Positions 25,098 to 33,548 of a stretch of 64,000 nucleotides of DNA are shown piece by piece. The stretch is taken from the NCBI GenBank assembly GCA_002694685.1, contig NZMW01000001.1, forward strand, positions 806,001-870,000, given 5' to 3'. The DNA is from Balneola sp. (GTDB taxonomy: Bacteria > Bacteroidota > Rhodothermia > Balneolales > Balneolaceae). Numbering within the stretch: the first letter of the stretch is position 1; each line of letters starts with the position of its first letter. The notes under the pieces are model-generated. The model worked only from the letters and a program-made list of their open reading frames with translations. It did no database searches and was not told the DNA's origin. The position numbers were made by a program, and so were the translations under genes.

Positions 25098-25908
25098 AAG
25101 GGATAAATTTTCCTTTTTCGGGAAGCAGAAACTGCATGAATTTAACTTCATCAGCAGATCGTTTTTTGGTGTACCTGCGGGAACATACATCGAAGTAGCT
25201 TACTTCGTCGTCCAGTTTAAATTCACTAACTCTGTCTACCACTTTAATCAGATCTGCATTAACTCCTGCTTCCTTTACATACTGATTCATCCTGCTCAGC
25301 TTGTCTTTAGTTGTAACCAACTGAAACTGAGGGCCGATCTTTTCCGAAAGCGATCGCGCCGGAGAGCCTGCATAAATCTTGTTGTATTCCATATTCTTGG
25401 TAACCACAGAACCTACCATCGCCATTGATTTATCTTCTGCTTTTATGGGAGAAACAATACAATGACCTACAAACCAAACATCGTTACCAATATCCATTGA
25501 GTTTTCACTCAGAAATCTACATCCTTCAAGAGTATCCCCATATTTGATGTGTGACCATAACTGAGAGTGAGCTCCAATCCCACAATTATTCCCAATGGTA
25601 GTGCCACCAATACTGTCGATGATAGAATACTGACCGATCCAGGCATTATGTCCAATTTTACAAGGTTTGTAGCCATGCACATTCGTATCGTGATGGATTT
25701 TAGAATAATCACCGAGTTCAAAATCATCACAAATAATCTGCACATTCTTACCGATATAGCAGTTATCTCCAATTTTAATACGGCTGGCTGATCCGCTAAC
25801 ACCACGGATAACGGCAGACTTTTCTATTACGGTTCCCTCTCCTATTTCGATATTAATAGCATCAACATTAGGGTATCGTTTAGATGAATTACTCTTTACA
25901 ATTTTCAT
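25090..25908 (-). CDS. Left-handed beta-helix (hexapeptide) acyltransferase-like protein
   Basis: 272 residues. Hexapeptide repeats run from about residue 20 to 180 (IEIGEGTVIEKSAVI, IKIGDNCYIGKNVQI, CKIGHNAWIGQYSII, TTIGNNCGIGAHSQL, ending IYAGSPARSL). Then comes an 85-residue helical tail. Such enzymes transfer acetyl or other acyl groups from CoA to sugar amines or hydroxyls. It sits directly upstream of the WecE-like gene with an 8-bp overlap. It could N-acylate the 4-amino sugar, a step done by the unrelated GNAT protein WecD in E. coli. Donor and substrate are inferred. Confidence 0.78.
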   Translation of the reverse strand: MKIVKSNSSKRYPNVDAINIEIGEGTVIEKSAVIRGVSGSASRIKIGDNCYIGKNVQIICDDFELGDYSKIHHDTNVHGYKPCKIGHNAWIGQYSIIDSIGGTTIGNNCGIGAHSQLWSHIKYGDTLEGCRFLSENSMDIGNDVWFVGHCIVSPIKAEDKSMAMVGSVVTKNMEYNKIYAGSPARSLSEKIGPQFQLVTTKDKLSRMNQYVKEAGVNADLIKVVDRVSEFKLDDEVSYFDVCSRRYTKKRSADEVKFMQFLLPEKGKFIPYE

Positions 25909-25918
25909 ATTGTGGAGC

Positions 25919-27604
25919 CTAGGCGTTTACCGGTTTAAGCTTTTCTTGCAGGATGGACTTCGAAGCTTTTATCAAATCTTCTGCTCTCGTCTGCAGCCCA
26001 AATTCATCCGTAATAATCTGCTGCTGCCTTAAAATCTCTTTCTCAGATTTTTGGCTCACCGAAGTCACTGTTTTTGCATCTCTGAATTTTTCAAAACTAT
26101 AGACGTTCAGCCCATAGTCAGACAACATTTTCCAAGTCGGGTTAAGTTGCTTCCTGCCATTAACCTCTATGTATTTTTTAAGGATGGTAGGATTGCCACT
26201 GTAAATGGACAGCAAGTTGTTCCCAATCGCTTGCTGACGGTTGTGAGCCGTAATCAACATGCTGGAGCTGCTTATTAGCTGCTGATACTTTTCTGGGTCG
26301 ATGAACTCTTTTTCAAGCTTCACCATATCGGTCAGCCCCGCTACTTTCACCCACCGAAGAATGGCTTCCTCGTATTCAGGAATCAAATTGTAGGATACCG
26401 GTAATAGAATGTCATACTGGAATATGTCTTTCTTCTTTCGCAGAACTTCCAGGATATCAATATGATTGTTTGAATAATCACCCGAGTTCCCAACAACGAT
26501 AATTGGCCGGGCTGCCTTTTCCTGAACAACCGGTTTAGCCCCGTAAAGTCCAGGGTAAGGATAACCAAATCTGTAAGCAGGTCTTTCACCATATGTTTCC
26601 CTGAATACAGAAACATCACCCGGAACCAAAGACAAGATACTGTCCACATGTTCAACAATATCATAAATTGGAGACTTTACCTTTAGAGGGTTATAAAGAT
26701 CCCCTCCCCAAATAATCCACCCAATATGCTTTTGAGCACCAATAGATGTAATGATTTCCTTTTGCCAGCTGTAAAACAGACCATGTGCAAAAACAGCTTC
26801 TACATCGGGTTCGAGGCACGCATTGATAATGCTTTGTAAATCATTTTTATGATTAAACCACGCAACATGCTCATCTTTACTAAAATCTGGCTGATAATGC
26901 TCTATGGCCCAATGAGTTTCAACATACAACAGGTGCTTTTGATCTGATTCCTCATTCACAAAACTCAACAAATCAGAAAGTGATTTGGCATATAAATGGT
27001 TAAAGCAGAGATGAATGAACTTTGGTTTATTATTTCCATTCTGAGAAGAAATATTGATATAGAGTTCATCTTTTCTTTCCCGGGCTACTGCGAAATCCGG
27101 CTTCATTCTCAGAATAATTTCATATAAATGAAGCGCTTGTTTGTTCTTTCCCTGTAGTTCATAAATCTTAGCAATGCTGTATACTACCTCATGATCCTTG
27201 GGGTCCAGTTTATTCGCTATGCTATAGCATTGAACCGCCTTATCAAGTTCATTAAGCTGCTCATAGATTCCTCCCATCAACAACCAGCCATCAAGGAGGT
27301 TTTGGTCGAGCTGTATAGCTGCTTTACCATATCGCTCTGCAAGCTTAAAATCGGCCATAGCAGCATAACACCTTGCTGCCATTAAATAGGTTTGTGGATG
27401 TTCAGCATCTCTGGAAATCGATTCTTCCAAAGAATTTACTGCCTGCTCAAACTCTGATTTCTGCATATGGGCAATTCCCATAAAATACCAGGCTAACCAG
27501 TGCCCTCCTTCATCAAGAAGTGGCTTCAAAATCTGGATAGCTTTATCAGGATTTGGGTGCTCTTGATCCAGTAATATTTGTGCTTTCGCTAATGCCTTTT
27601 CCAC
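25919..27604 (-). CDS. TPR domain fused to a WecF-like 4-amino-4,6-dideoxyhexose transferase
   Basis: 561 residues. Residues 1-185 are TPR repeats clearly paralogous to those of the next gene upstream (17 of the first 30 positions identical). From about 195 the protein resembles E. coli WecF, the TDP-Fuc4NAc transferase: IGWIIWGGDLY (299-304), VGNSGDYSNNH (371-381) and NRQQAIGN (455-462). WecF acts on a lipid-linked sugar. The TPR module instead suggests a protein acceptor, probably flagellin or its first sugar. GTG start at 27604, matching the paralogue's N-terminus. It lies 5 bp after the upstream gene and 10 bp before the acyltransferase gene. Confidence 0.8.
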   Translation of the reverse strand: MEKALAKAQILLDQEHPNPDKAIQILKPLLDEGGHWLAWYFMGIAHMQKSEFEQAVNSLEESISRDAEHPQTYLMAARCYAAMADFKLAERYGKAAIQLDQNLLDGWLLMGGIYEQLNELDKAVQCYSIANKLDPKDHEVVYSIAKIYELQGKNKQALHLYEIILRMKPDFAVARERKDELYINISSQNGNNKPKFIHLCFNHLYAKSLSDLLSFVNEESDQKHLLYVETHWAIEHYQPDFSKDEHVAWFNHKNDLQSIINACLEPDVEAVFAHGLFYSWQKEIITSIGAQKHIGWIIWGGDLYNPLKVKSPIYDIVEHVDSILSLVPGDVSVFRETYGERPAYRFGYPYPGLYGAKPVVQEKAARPIIVVGNSGDYSNNHIDILEVLRKKKDIFQYDILLPVSYNLIPEYEEAILRWVKVAGLTDMVKLEKEFIDPEKYQQLISSSSMLITAHNRQQAIGNNLLSIYSGNPTILKKYIEVNGRKQLNPTWKMLSDYGLNVYSFEKFRDAKTVTSVSQKSEKEILRQQQIITDEFGLQTRAEDLIKASKSILQEKLKPVNA

Positions 27605-27609
27605 CTGTT

Positions 27610-30537
27610 CTAAAATTTTAATAATCTATTGTTGATATACTTCACCGTTCCCACCTGACAACTTGCTGATACTTCTGAGGCATAAACACTGAATTCAGCA
27701 AGCAGCACATCAATTTGCCTTCTATCCTGCTCGCTATGATATTCAACCATGATAATTCCGGTATTGATTAAAAGGTCTTTCATGCCAGCCAGGATGGCTA
27801 CTTCAGCTCCTTCAGTATCAATTTTGAGGACATCAATTTTATTGATCCCATATTCAGCCAACATTTCTCCACTGTTTCTCATTGGTACGGATACCTTATT
27901 GGCATCTTTAACTTGTAATGAAGTTGAAGTCTGTCCGGTATTATTTGGATGTTGATATAGGTCAATAGACCCATTTTTATTTCCAAGCGCTACCTGATTG
28001 ATGCTGATATTTCCTAATGATTTTGCATTATGCTCCAGCAGTGGAAATACCTGTGGATTAGGCTCAAAGCTGTAAATGTGACATTTTGCATTCCATTCAC
28101 GCGCATACATGGAAAACGATCCAACATTACCCCCTATATCAACCACTACGCTTTTTTCATTCAATTGAAATCCACGCGGTAATGCATATTCTTGCTGCTC
28201 AAAGATGTTTTTGAGGCGGAATATCTCTGATTTAGGAATCGCTACTTTAATAGGCTCACCGTGATTGTAGTTTGGGTAATTCACTACAGCCTCGACTACA
28301 TCTGAAGGTGTATTTTTGAAGTTATTCAGCGGCTTCTCAACATAAATCCCATTTTTGGGTTTTCTTTCCTGAGGATTTTCTCCGCTGCTCTCTTGTGTAT
28401 CAGTCTTCGCCTCTGTTGAATTCATCTCTATCTGAATATGATCTTGCCACTGCCCTTCTTCTAAACCTTTTTCATATCCCTCAACCCGCTGTATCCACAT
28501 TTGGCGGAAAGCTTCTGTAAGGTGTCTTCCAAAACGAGGTGCATTACAAACGGGAGATTCTAATAACCGGGCTCTTAGCTCTTTTCTAAGTGTTCCGATC
28601 TCAGAAATATCACCTGCAAGTGTAACCGCTGTCTCGATATAATCTTCCCAATTATCAGTTACCCATTCCGGAAATCCTGCGTTTATTAAATGAGAAGTTG
28701 AGTGACGTCCTGCAAAAGTGGGACCTGAATTTGTGATAACAGGCACGCCCATCCAGAGGGCTTCAATGGTCGTGAGACCACCTGAATATGGCCACGGATC
28801 CAGAGCGATATCTACTTTTTTGTAGGTTTCCAGAAGTTCTTTGTGCATCGAATAACCTTCAAAAACCAAACGCTCCTCATCGATTCCTTTTGAAATCATG
28901 AAGTCGACCACTCGCTTGCGAACTAATGCGGTATCGTACTGTTTACTTTTAAGGAAAAGTCGGCTTTCAGGTACTTGGTGAAGTATTTGGGCCCACTTCT
29001 CCAACAAATCCGTATTTATTTTAGTGGGATTATTAAAGCAACCAAAGGTTATGTATCCGTTTTCTAAAGCCGGTGGTTGAGAAACCTCAATCTCGTAGTT
29101 TGGAGGAGTGTAACACACATAGTCGTCTGGCATTCTGACCAGTTTCTCGGTATAAAAGGCTTCTTCCCCTTCCGGCGATTCCTTAGCATCCGTCAACAAG
29201 TAATCCATCGACTTTAGTCCGGAGGTGTTGAATAAGCCCCCCACCCATTTAACAGATATTGGCGCAGGTTCCAGCGCTATGGTTTTGAGCCTGTTACCTG
29301 AAGAATGTCCTGATAATTCCACAAGTATATCAATCTCATCGTCCTTTATGATCTGTGCAACTACTTCATCACTGTACCCTACAACGGAAGTCCATTTCGC
29401 ACATACTTTACGGATGCGTTCGGTTAAACTATCATGGTAGCTATCAGTTGTGTATACATATGTGGCAATTTCATCTGACGGAAGTTGCTCCAGTGCCGAG
29501 GTTATCATCCAGCCTACAGGATGTTTTTTAAATCCTCCTGAAATAAAGCCCACTTTCAGGGTTTTCTCTTTATTCTTATTAGCTGCTATGGGCCGTACAG
29601 GTCGTTCTTTTGGAGCATAATATTGATCCCATATAGCGTGGGCTATAAAAATATCCTGCTTAGATCGTTTTGGATTGTAGTGAATGCCCATCAAATAATT
29701 TGAAAGCGCCTGTTGTGTTTCGGGAGTATCCTGAAGTGCTTTGAAATAATTCTTTTCGGCCTCATCATACTGCCCGGTTTCAACCAGGCATAAGGCATAG
29801 TTCACGCGGATATTTCCGTCATTCGGATATTTCTCAAGAAGTTCCTCATTCAAATCGATAGCCTCCTGATACTTACCCATTGCACGAAATAATAAGGACA
29901 GCACACTTTGCGCCAACAAATTTTCAGGATCAATTTTTAATGCTTCACGAAGAGCTTCCTCAGCTTTATCATGTTCGGCAATTGCCTGATATACCTGTGC
30001 TTTTTTTACGATGGCATCTATAAAATCAGGTTGCATCTGTAAAGTGATATCAAACAACTCTAACGCTTTTTTATAGTCCCCCTGGTCGGCGTAGATCTGT
30101 GCGATATTGTAGGCAATCTCATAGTTTTTTGGATCCAGTTTATTAGCGACGGTATAACACTGTACTGCTTTATTAAGGAGGGCCTGATCCCAGTAGAGTC
30201 TTCCTAAAAACATCCATATTTCAAGAAGTTTTTGATTTAGCTGAACTGCTCCTTTTGCATATCGCTCAGCTTGTTCGAAGTTTCTTAAACCATAGTAACA
30301 TTTTGCTACCAGAAAATAGGTTTGAACATTCTCGGGATTTTCAGCTATTGACTTATCAAAATAGTTTATAGCCTTTTCAAAGTTTTCTTTCTGCATCTGA
30401 GCAATCCCCAGGAAGTAATAGACCAGCCAATGTTTTGACTCTCTTTTTAATAATGGGTGCAACAGTCTTATAACAGCATCAGGATTGGGTTTTCTCTGAT
30501 CCAGGATTTTTTGAGCTCGGGCTAATTCTACTTTCAT
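27610..30537 (-). CDS. Three-domain TPR, GT41 (OGT/SPINDLY-type) glycosyltransferase and FkbM methyltransferase
   Basis: 975 residues. TPR repeats cover about 1-295. A GT41 O-linked glycosyltransferase domain follows (about 325-700: KVGFISGGFKKHPVGWM, ELSGHSSGNRL, ITFGCFNNPTKIN, DPWPYSGGLTTIEALWMGVPVIT). The C-terminal FkbM SAM-dependent methyltransferase spans about 750-975 (VVDIGGNVGSFSMYAREW, DVLKIDTEGAEVAIL). GT41 enzymes put a sugar on Ser/Thr of proteins, and several bacterial ones act on flagellin. The methyltransferase could cap the glycan. It is the first gene of the four-gene cluster, with a sigma-54-like sequence 42 bp upstream. Confidence 0.87.
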   Translation of the reverse strand: MKVELARAQKILDQRKPNPDAVIRLLHPLLKRESKHWLVYYFLGIAQMQKENFEKAINYFDKSIAENPENVQTYFLVAKCYYGLRNFEQAERYAKGAVQLNQKLLEIWMFLGRLYWDQALLNKAVQCYTVANKLDPKNYEIAYNIAQIYADQGDYKKALELFDITLQMQPDFIDAIVKKAQVYQAIAEHDKAEEALREALKIDPENLLAQSVLSLLFRAMGKYQEAIDLNEELLEKYPNDGNIRVNYALCLVETGQYDEAEKNYFKALQDTPETQQALSNYLMGIHYNPKRSKQDIFIAHAIWDQYYAPKERPVRPIAANKNKEKTLKVGFISGGFKKHPVGWMITSALEQLPSDEIATYVYTTDSYHDSLTERIRKVCAKWTSVVGYSDEVVAQIIKDDEIDILVELSGHSSGNRLKTIALEPAPISVKWVGGLFNTSGLKSMDYLLTDAKESPEGEEAFYTEKLVRMPDDYVCYTPPNYEIEVSQPPALENGYITFGCFNNPTKINTDLLEKWAQILHQVPESRLFLKSKQYDTALVRKRVVDFMISKGIDEERLVFEGYSMHKELLETYKKVDIALDPWPYSGGLTTIEALWMGVPVITNSGPTFAGRHSTSHLINAGFPEWVTDNWEDYIETAVTLAGDISEIGTLRKELRARLLESPVCNAPRFGRHLTEAFRQMWIQRVEGYEKGLEEGQWQDHIQIEMNSTEAKTDTQESSGENPQERKPKNGIYVEKPLNNFKNTPSDVVEAVVNYPNYNHGEPIKVAIPKSEIFRLKNIFEQQEYALPRGFQLNEKSVVVDIGGNVGSFSMYAREWNAKCHIYSFEPNPQVFPLLEHNAKSLGNISINQVALGNKNGSIDLYQHPNNTGQTSTSLQVKDANKVSVPMRNSGEMLAEYGINKIDVLKIDTEGAEVAILAGMKDLLINTGIIMVEYHSEQDRRQIDVLLAEFSVYASEVSASCQVGTVKYINNRLLKF

Positions 30538-30578
30538 AACAGAAAATTCGTTTTTACTTATTTGAACATCCCTGCTTT

Positions 30579-30594
30579 TCCAAAAATGGTGCCA
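30579..30594 (-). promoter_or_regulatory. Sigma-54-like promoter before the glycosylation cluster
   Basis: Minus strand TGGCAC-N5-TTGGA against TGGCAC-N5-TTGCW. The -24 part is exact and the -12 part has G for C. The distance to the start (42 bp) is suitable. The mismatch at a key -12 base keeps this tentative. Confidence 0.35.
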
Positions 30595-30744
30595 ACCCTA
30601 AAATCTTATCCAGTTCCTACCAATACCATTCTTTGCCTCACCATAGGAAGGCTAAATTTTCCGCTTTTGAATTTTTTTCCTCCCTTTTGCTCATTATTAC
30701 GGAATAAACCTTCGTTTTAGATGCAATTCAGCAATTCTCCGTAT

Positions 30745-30760
30745 TGGCATAGTAGTTGCC
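30745..30760 (+). promoter_or_regulatory. Sigma-54-like promoter upstream of fliS-fliD
   Basis: TGGCAT-AGTAG-TTGCC: the GG and GC pairs are spaced exactly as in -24/-12 promoters. An NtrC-family activator gene lies 2.8 kb downstream. The sequence also forms a TTGGCA-N7-TGCCAA inverted repeat, so a protein-binding site is an alternative. Confidence 0.55.
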
Positions 30761-30823
30761 AAACTCCCAGTGAACTTCTGAGGCTTTCGATCTCGGATTG
30801 AAAAATATTATAAACTCTTAATT

Positions 30824-30850
30824 TAACTTTTTGAGCAACTGAGCCGATAA
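30824..30850 (+). promoter_or_regulatory. Sigma-28-like promoter upstream of fliS-fliD
   Basis: TAACTTTT-N11-GCCGATAA. The -10 octamer equals the enterobacterial FliA consensus and the -35 matches six of eight bases. It ends 34 bp before the fliS start. This is the strongest sigma-28 match in the window. Confidence 0.78.
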
Positions 30851-30884
30851 CTGCCTCGAGTCACCATCATTAATTGACAAAATT

Positions 30885-31208
30885 ATGCAAGACCCACAAT
30901 TAGTTTACCAGAAACAAGCCGTATTAAATGCCTCACCACTGAGATTGGTGGTCAAGATGTACGACTTGGTCATTCAGGCAACCTACCGAGAAGACCAGGC
31001 AAAGGTTAAGGCCATATTATCAGAGCTCATCCATGGATTGAATTTTGATTATGAACCAGCCAGTCAGCTTTTTGAGCTCTATAGGTATTGCCAGGATTTA
31101 GCCCGTAAAGATAAGTACGGTGAAATCCGTGAGATCCTTGAACCATTAAGAGAAACCTGGGAAGAAGTTGCCAATAATAAGCAACCTGCCCTTTCGGCTT
31201 CACAATAA
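30885..31208 (+). CDS. fliS: FliS-like flagellin export chaperone, short form
   Basis: 107 residues. FliS binds the C-terminus of unassembled flagellin. The N-terminus LVYQKQAVLNASPLRLVVKMYDLVIQAT matches the FliS start (YxxxxVxxASPxxLvxmLYdg). The end, DKYGEIREILEPLRETWEEV, matches its last helix. It is about 20-25 residues shorter than usual, with the middle helices contracted. It is first in the plus-strand fliS-fliD group, after tandem promoters, and 38 bp before fliD. Confidence 0.82.
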   Translation: MQDPQLVYQKQAVLNASPLRLVVKMYDLVIQATYREDQAKVKAILSELIHGLNFDYEPASQLFELYRYCQDLARKDKYGEIREILEPLRETWEEVANNKQPALSASQ

Positions 31209-31246
31209 CAAATTAACACCTTAATTAACCTTTTTAGCGTAAAGCT

Positions 31247-32644
31247 ATGGCATCAATATCCAGCATAATGAGTCAAACAAGTTCGTACGAAAGTTTCGTG
31301 ACGCAGCTTGTAAATATTGAAGGGCAAAAAATGCTCCGGATGGAAAGCCAGGTTCGGGATGAAAAAGAATCAAGAACGGCGATAGGCACGGTAAGTAAAG
31401 CCATTTCAGATTTTGAGAATATCATTAAGGAACTGGAAAGCCCTACCAACAAATCTTTTGAACCTTTCAAAACGAGTTCAACAGATGATTCCGTGGTTGA
31501 AGTTACTTCAGCTTCAAGTTTAGACCGAAGTTCAAACTACAACATTACGGTAAACCGGCTGGCCAAAAACGATATCGCGCTCTCTACCCTTCAAAACGGA
31601 AGCACTAACGAGCTTGCGGCAGCTGGAAATGGATCGGTCACACTCACAATTGGTGATAAAACCGAAACTATAAATGTCGAAACGACAAAGGATGACGGAA
31701 GTGGCGGAACCATCGATAAAACCAATGAGGAAATATTAGCCACTTTTGCTGAGCAAATTGAATCCCTTTTTGGAGATGAAGCCAAGGCGAGTGTGTTTAA
31801 TGTTGATGGCGAAAATGTCCAGTTTTCAGTTCAAAGCTTGAACACGGGCTATGATAACCGTCTTCAATTTAGCGGAGCAACCGGAGTACTTGCTGACATT
31901 ACAAGCGGGATTACACATTTAACCCCCCAAAATGAATTAGACGCTCAGTTCACCATTGATGGAGTGAATTTTGAGCGGAGTGAAAACACCGTTGATGATG
32001 CCATTAATGGCCTCTCCTTCACGCTGAAAAAAGCGACCGGAGAGCAGGAACAAATGACGGTTGAAAGAGATATAGATGCAGCAAAATCAAACGTTCAGGA
32101 TTTTGTTGATGCTTTCAACGAGCTCAATGAAACCATCCGTGAGCGTACCTTCATTAACCCCGATACAGGTAATAAAGGCCCCCTTCAGGGAATGAGATCC
32201 GTAAGAAATCTAACGATTAACCTTCGTCAAACTGCCATCCTCTCTTTGGGTGGTGTTGGGGAAGGTGAAATAGCCAGTTTTGCGGATATGGGTATCACTT
32301 TTGAGAACAGCGGAAAAATGGTGATTGATGATAGCGACCAACTCGAGAAAGCATTGAGTGAGCGACCAGATCAAATTGCTAATTTCTTCACGAATGAAAA
32401 TTCTCCAGTTGCCATGATGAAAGCACGGGCTGAATCATACACTGAATCAGATGGGATCTTATCTGCTATTGAGAATGGATTAGATCAAAAAATAGATCGG
32501 CTTGATCGTCGTATAGCTTCCGAAAGACAGTACTTGGAAGAATATGAGGCGAAGCAGCGCCAGATATTTAATGAGCTCGACCTGATTTTAGAGCAGGGAC
32601 AGGCTCAGTATAATGAAGTACTGAACTTCATGACTTCTTACTAA
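31247..32644 (+). CDS. fliD: Flagellar filament cap protein FliD (HAP2)
   Basis: 465 residues. It caps the growing filament and guides flagellin insertion. The N-terminal FliD domain (MASISSIMSQTSSYESFVTQLV to about residue 100) and the C-terminal domain (from about 225, ending QAQYNEVLNFMTSY) are both present, with a coiled-coil tail typical of the family. The exposed middle is acidic and Thr-rich. It sits between fliS and the FliT-position gene, the standard order. Confidence 0.93.
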   Translation: MASISSIMSQTSSYESFVTQLVNIEGQKMLRMESQVRDEKESRTAIGTVSKAISDFENIIKELESPTNKSFEPFKTSSTDDSVVEVTSASSLDRSSNYNITVNRLAKNDIALSTLQNGSTNELAAAGNGSVTLTIGDKTETINVETTKDDGSGGTIDKTNEEILATFAEQIESLFGDEAKASVFNVDGENVQFSVQSLNTGYDNRLQFSGATGVLADITSGITHLTPQNELDAQFTIDGVNFERSENTVDDAINGLSFTLKKATGEQEQMTVERDIDAAKSNVQDFVDAFNELNETIRERTFINPDTGNKGPLQGMRSVRNLTINLRQTAILSLGGVGEGEIASFADMGITFENSGKMVIDDSDQLEKALSERPDQIANFFTNENSPVAMMKARAESYTESDGILSAIENGLDQKIDRLDRRIASERQYLEEYEAKQRQIFNELDLILEQGQAQYNEVLNFMTSY

Positions 32645-32659
32645 AAATACTTTAGTGCA

Positions 32660-33019
32660 ATGAACCCACTTCATAACATAATAATCCAGCTTAACGATAG
32701 TAGTCAGATTATTCTTAATGAAATTGATTGTCCTGAACCGTCTATTGAGGCCATTAGGACAAAACTTAATCAAAGAGAAGATTTGGTTAAAAAAATGGGG
32801 ATTATCACAGAATCAAACCCCAAAGAATCAATGAGCGAGGAAGACCGTATTTCGCTTAAATTCTTATTCAACACTTTTATTGAGCTCAACGATAACATCC
32901 AAAATAAACTTCAAAACGTACTGGATAACCATAAGGAAATTTTAGGCACAGCTGTTAAACAGCGCAAAGTTGAGAAGAGCTATCGTGTTTTAAAAAATCC
33001 AGACATTTCGTACTTTTAA
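32660..33019 (+). CDS. Small helical protein in the FliT position
   Basis: 119 residues, predicted all helical (NPLHNIIIQLNDSSQIILNEI, then SLKFLFNTFIELNDNIQNKLQNVLDNHKEIL). No family signature was recognised. It comes 15 bp after fliD, where many bacteria carry fliT, a FliD export chaperone of similar size and helical content. FliT assignment is from position only. Confidence 0.6.
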   Translation: MNPLHNIIIQLNDSSQIILNEIDCPEPSIEAIRTKLNQREDLVKKMGIITESNPKESMSEEDRISLKFLFNTFIELNDNIQNKLQNVLDNHKEILGTAVKQRKVEKSYRVLKNPDISYF

Positions 33020-33046
33020 TTTTTGACGACAAAGAGGGATAATATC

Positions 33047-33412
33047 ATGGACATTAATAAACTAAACAATCATAGTAATCAGGTAAACGGCCAGGTCCGG
33101 AATACTGATGCTTCGGAAAGCAGCCAAAGTGCTTCTAAAATTTCTCGGGCTGACGAATCCAACAGCTTTACAGACAAAGTTTCTTTGGAAAATTCAGGGG
33201 CCAAAAAAAGTGAACAGCTTTTTGCCCAGATTGAACTGGAGAAATTAAACCAGTCTTCTTTCGGAAAATTAAAGGCTTATAAAGCCAAGCTTCAGGAATA
33301 TGAGGCCGCCAAGAATGAATCTCCAGAAGCAGCCGCGAATACAGAAATTGGTAAAATGCTAAACGACTCAGACGTATGGGGAAAAATAGCAGAAAATATT
33401 ATTGACAAATAG
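33047..33412 (+). CDS. Small protein, FlgM-like candidate
   Basis: 121 residues from the ATG at 33047, which has a strong ribosome binding site (AGAGGGA). The N-terminus is rich in Asn, Ser and Gln and looks disordered. The middle has DKVSLENSGAKKSEQLFAQIELEKL and a helical end, GKMLNDSDVWGKIAENIIDK. Disorder and the DKVSLS-like segment recall anti-sigma-28 FlgM. It lies in the fliS-fliD operon, is followed by a terminator, and no other flgM is seen. The similarity is weak. Confidence 0.5.
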   Translation: MDINKLNNHSNQVNGQVRNTDASESSQSASKISRADESNSFTDKVSLENSGAKKSEQLFAQIELEKLNQSSFGKLKAYKAKLQEYEAAKNESPEAAANTEIGKMLNDSDVWGKIAENIIDK

Positions 33413-33455
33413 ACTTCCCTTATCTTTATTTACTTTCGTCAAAATTGAATATACT

Positions 33456-33481
33456 AAGAGAGCTTACAGGCTCTCTTTTTT
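33456..33481 (+). terminator. Terminator of the fliS-fliD group
   Basis: Stem AAGAGAGC / GCTCTCTT, 8 bp with loop TTACAG, followed by a T run. It starts 44 bp after the last stop of the group and precedes the regulator gene. Confidence 0.88.
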
Positions 33482-33548
33482 ATTATATATGGTTCTCTAA
33501 AAAAACTTATTCATCATAAGCGTTAAGATTTTCTAGCTAATATTATTT

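Noticed and set aside
25098-25190. N-terminal extension of the WecE-like aminotransferase
   Set aside because: Overlaps the acyltransferase gene and has no family similarity; ATG at 25097 matches the family start.
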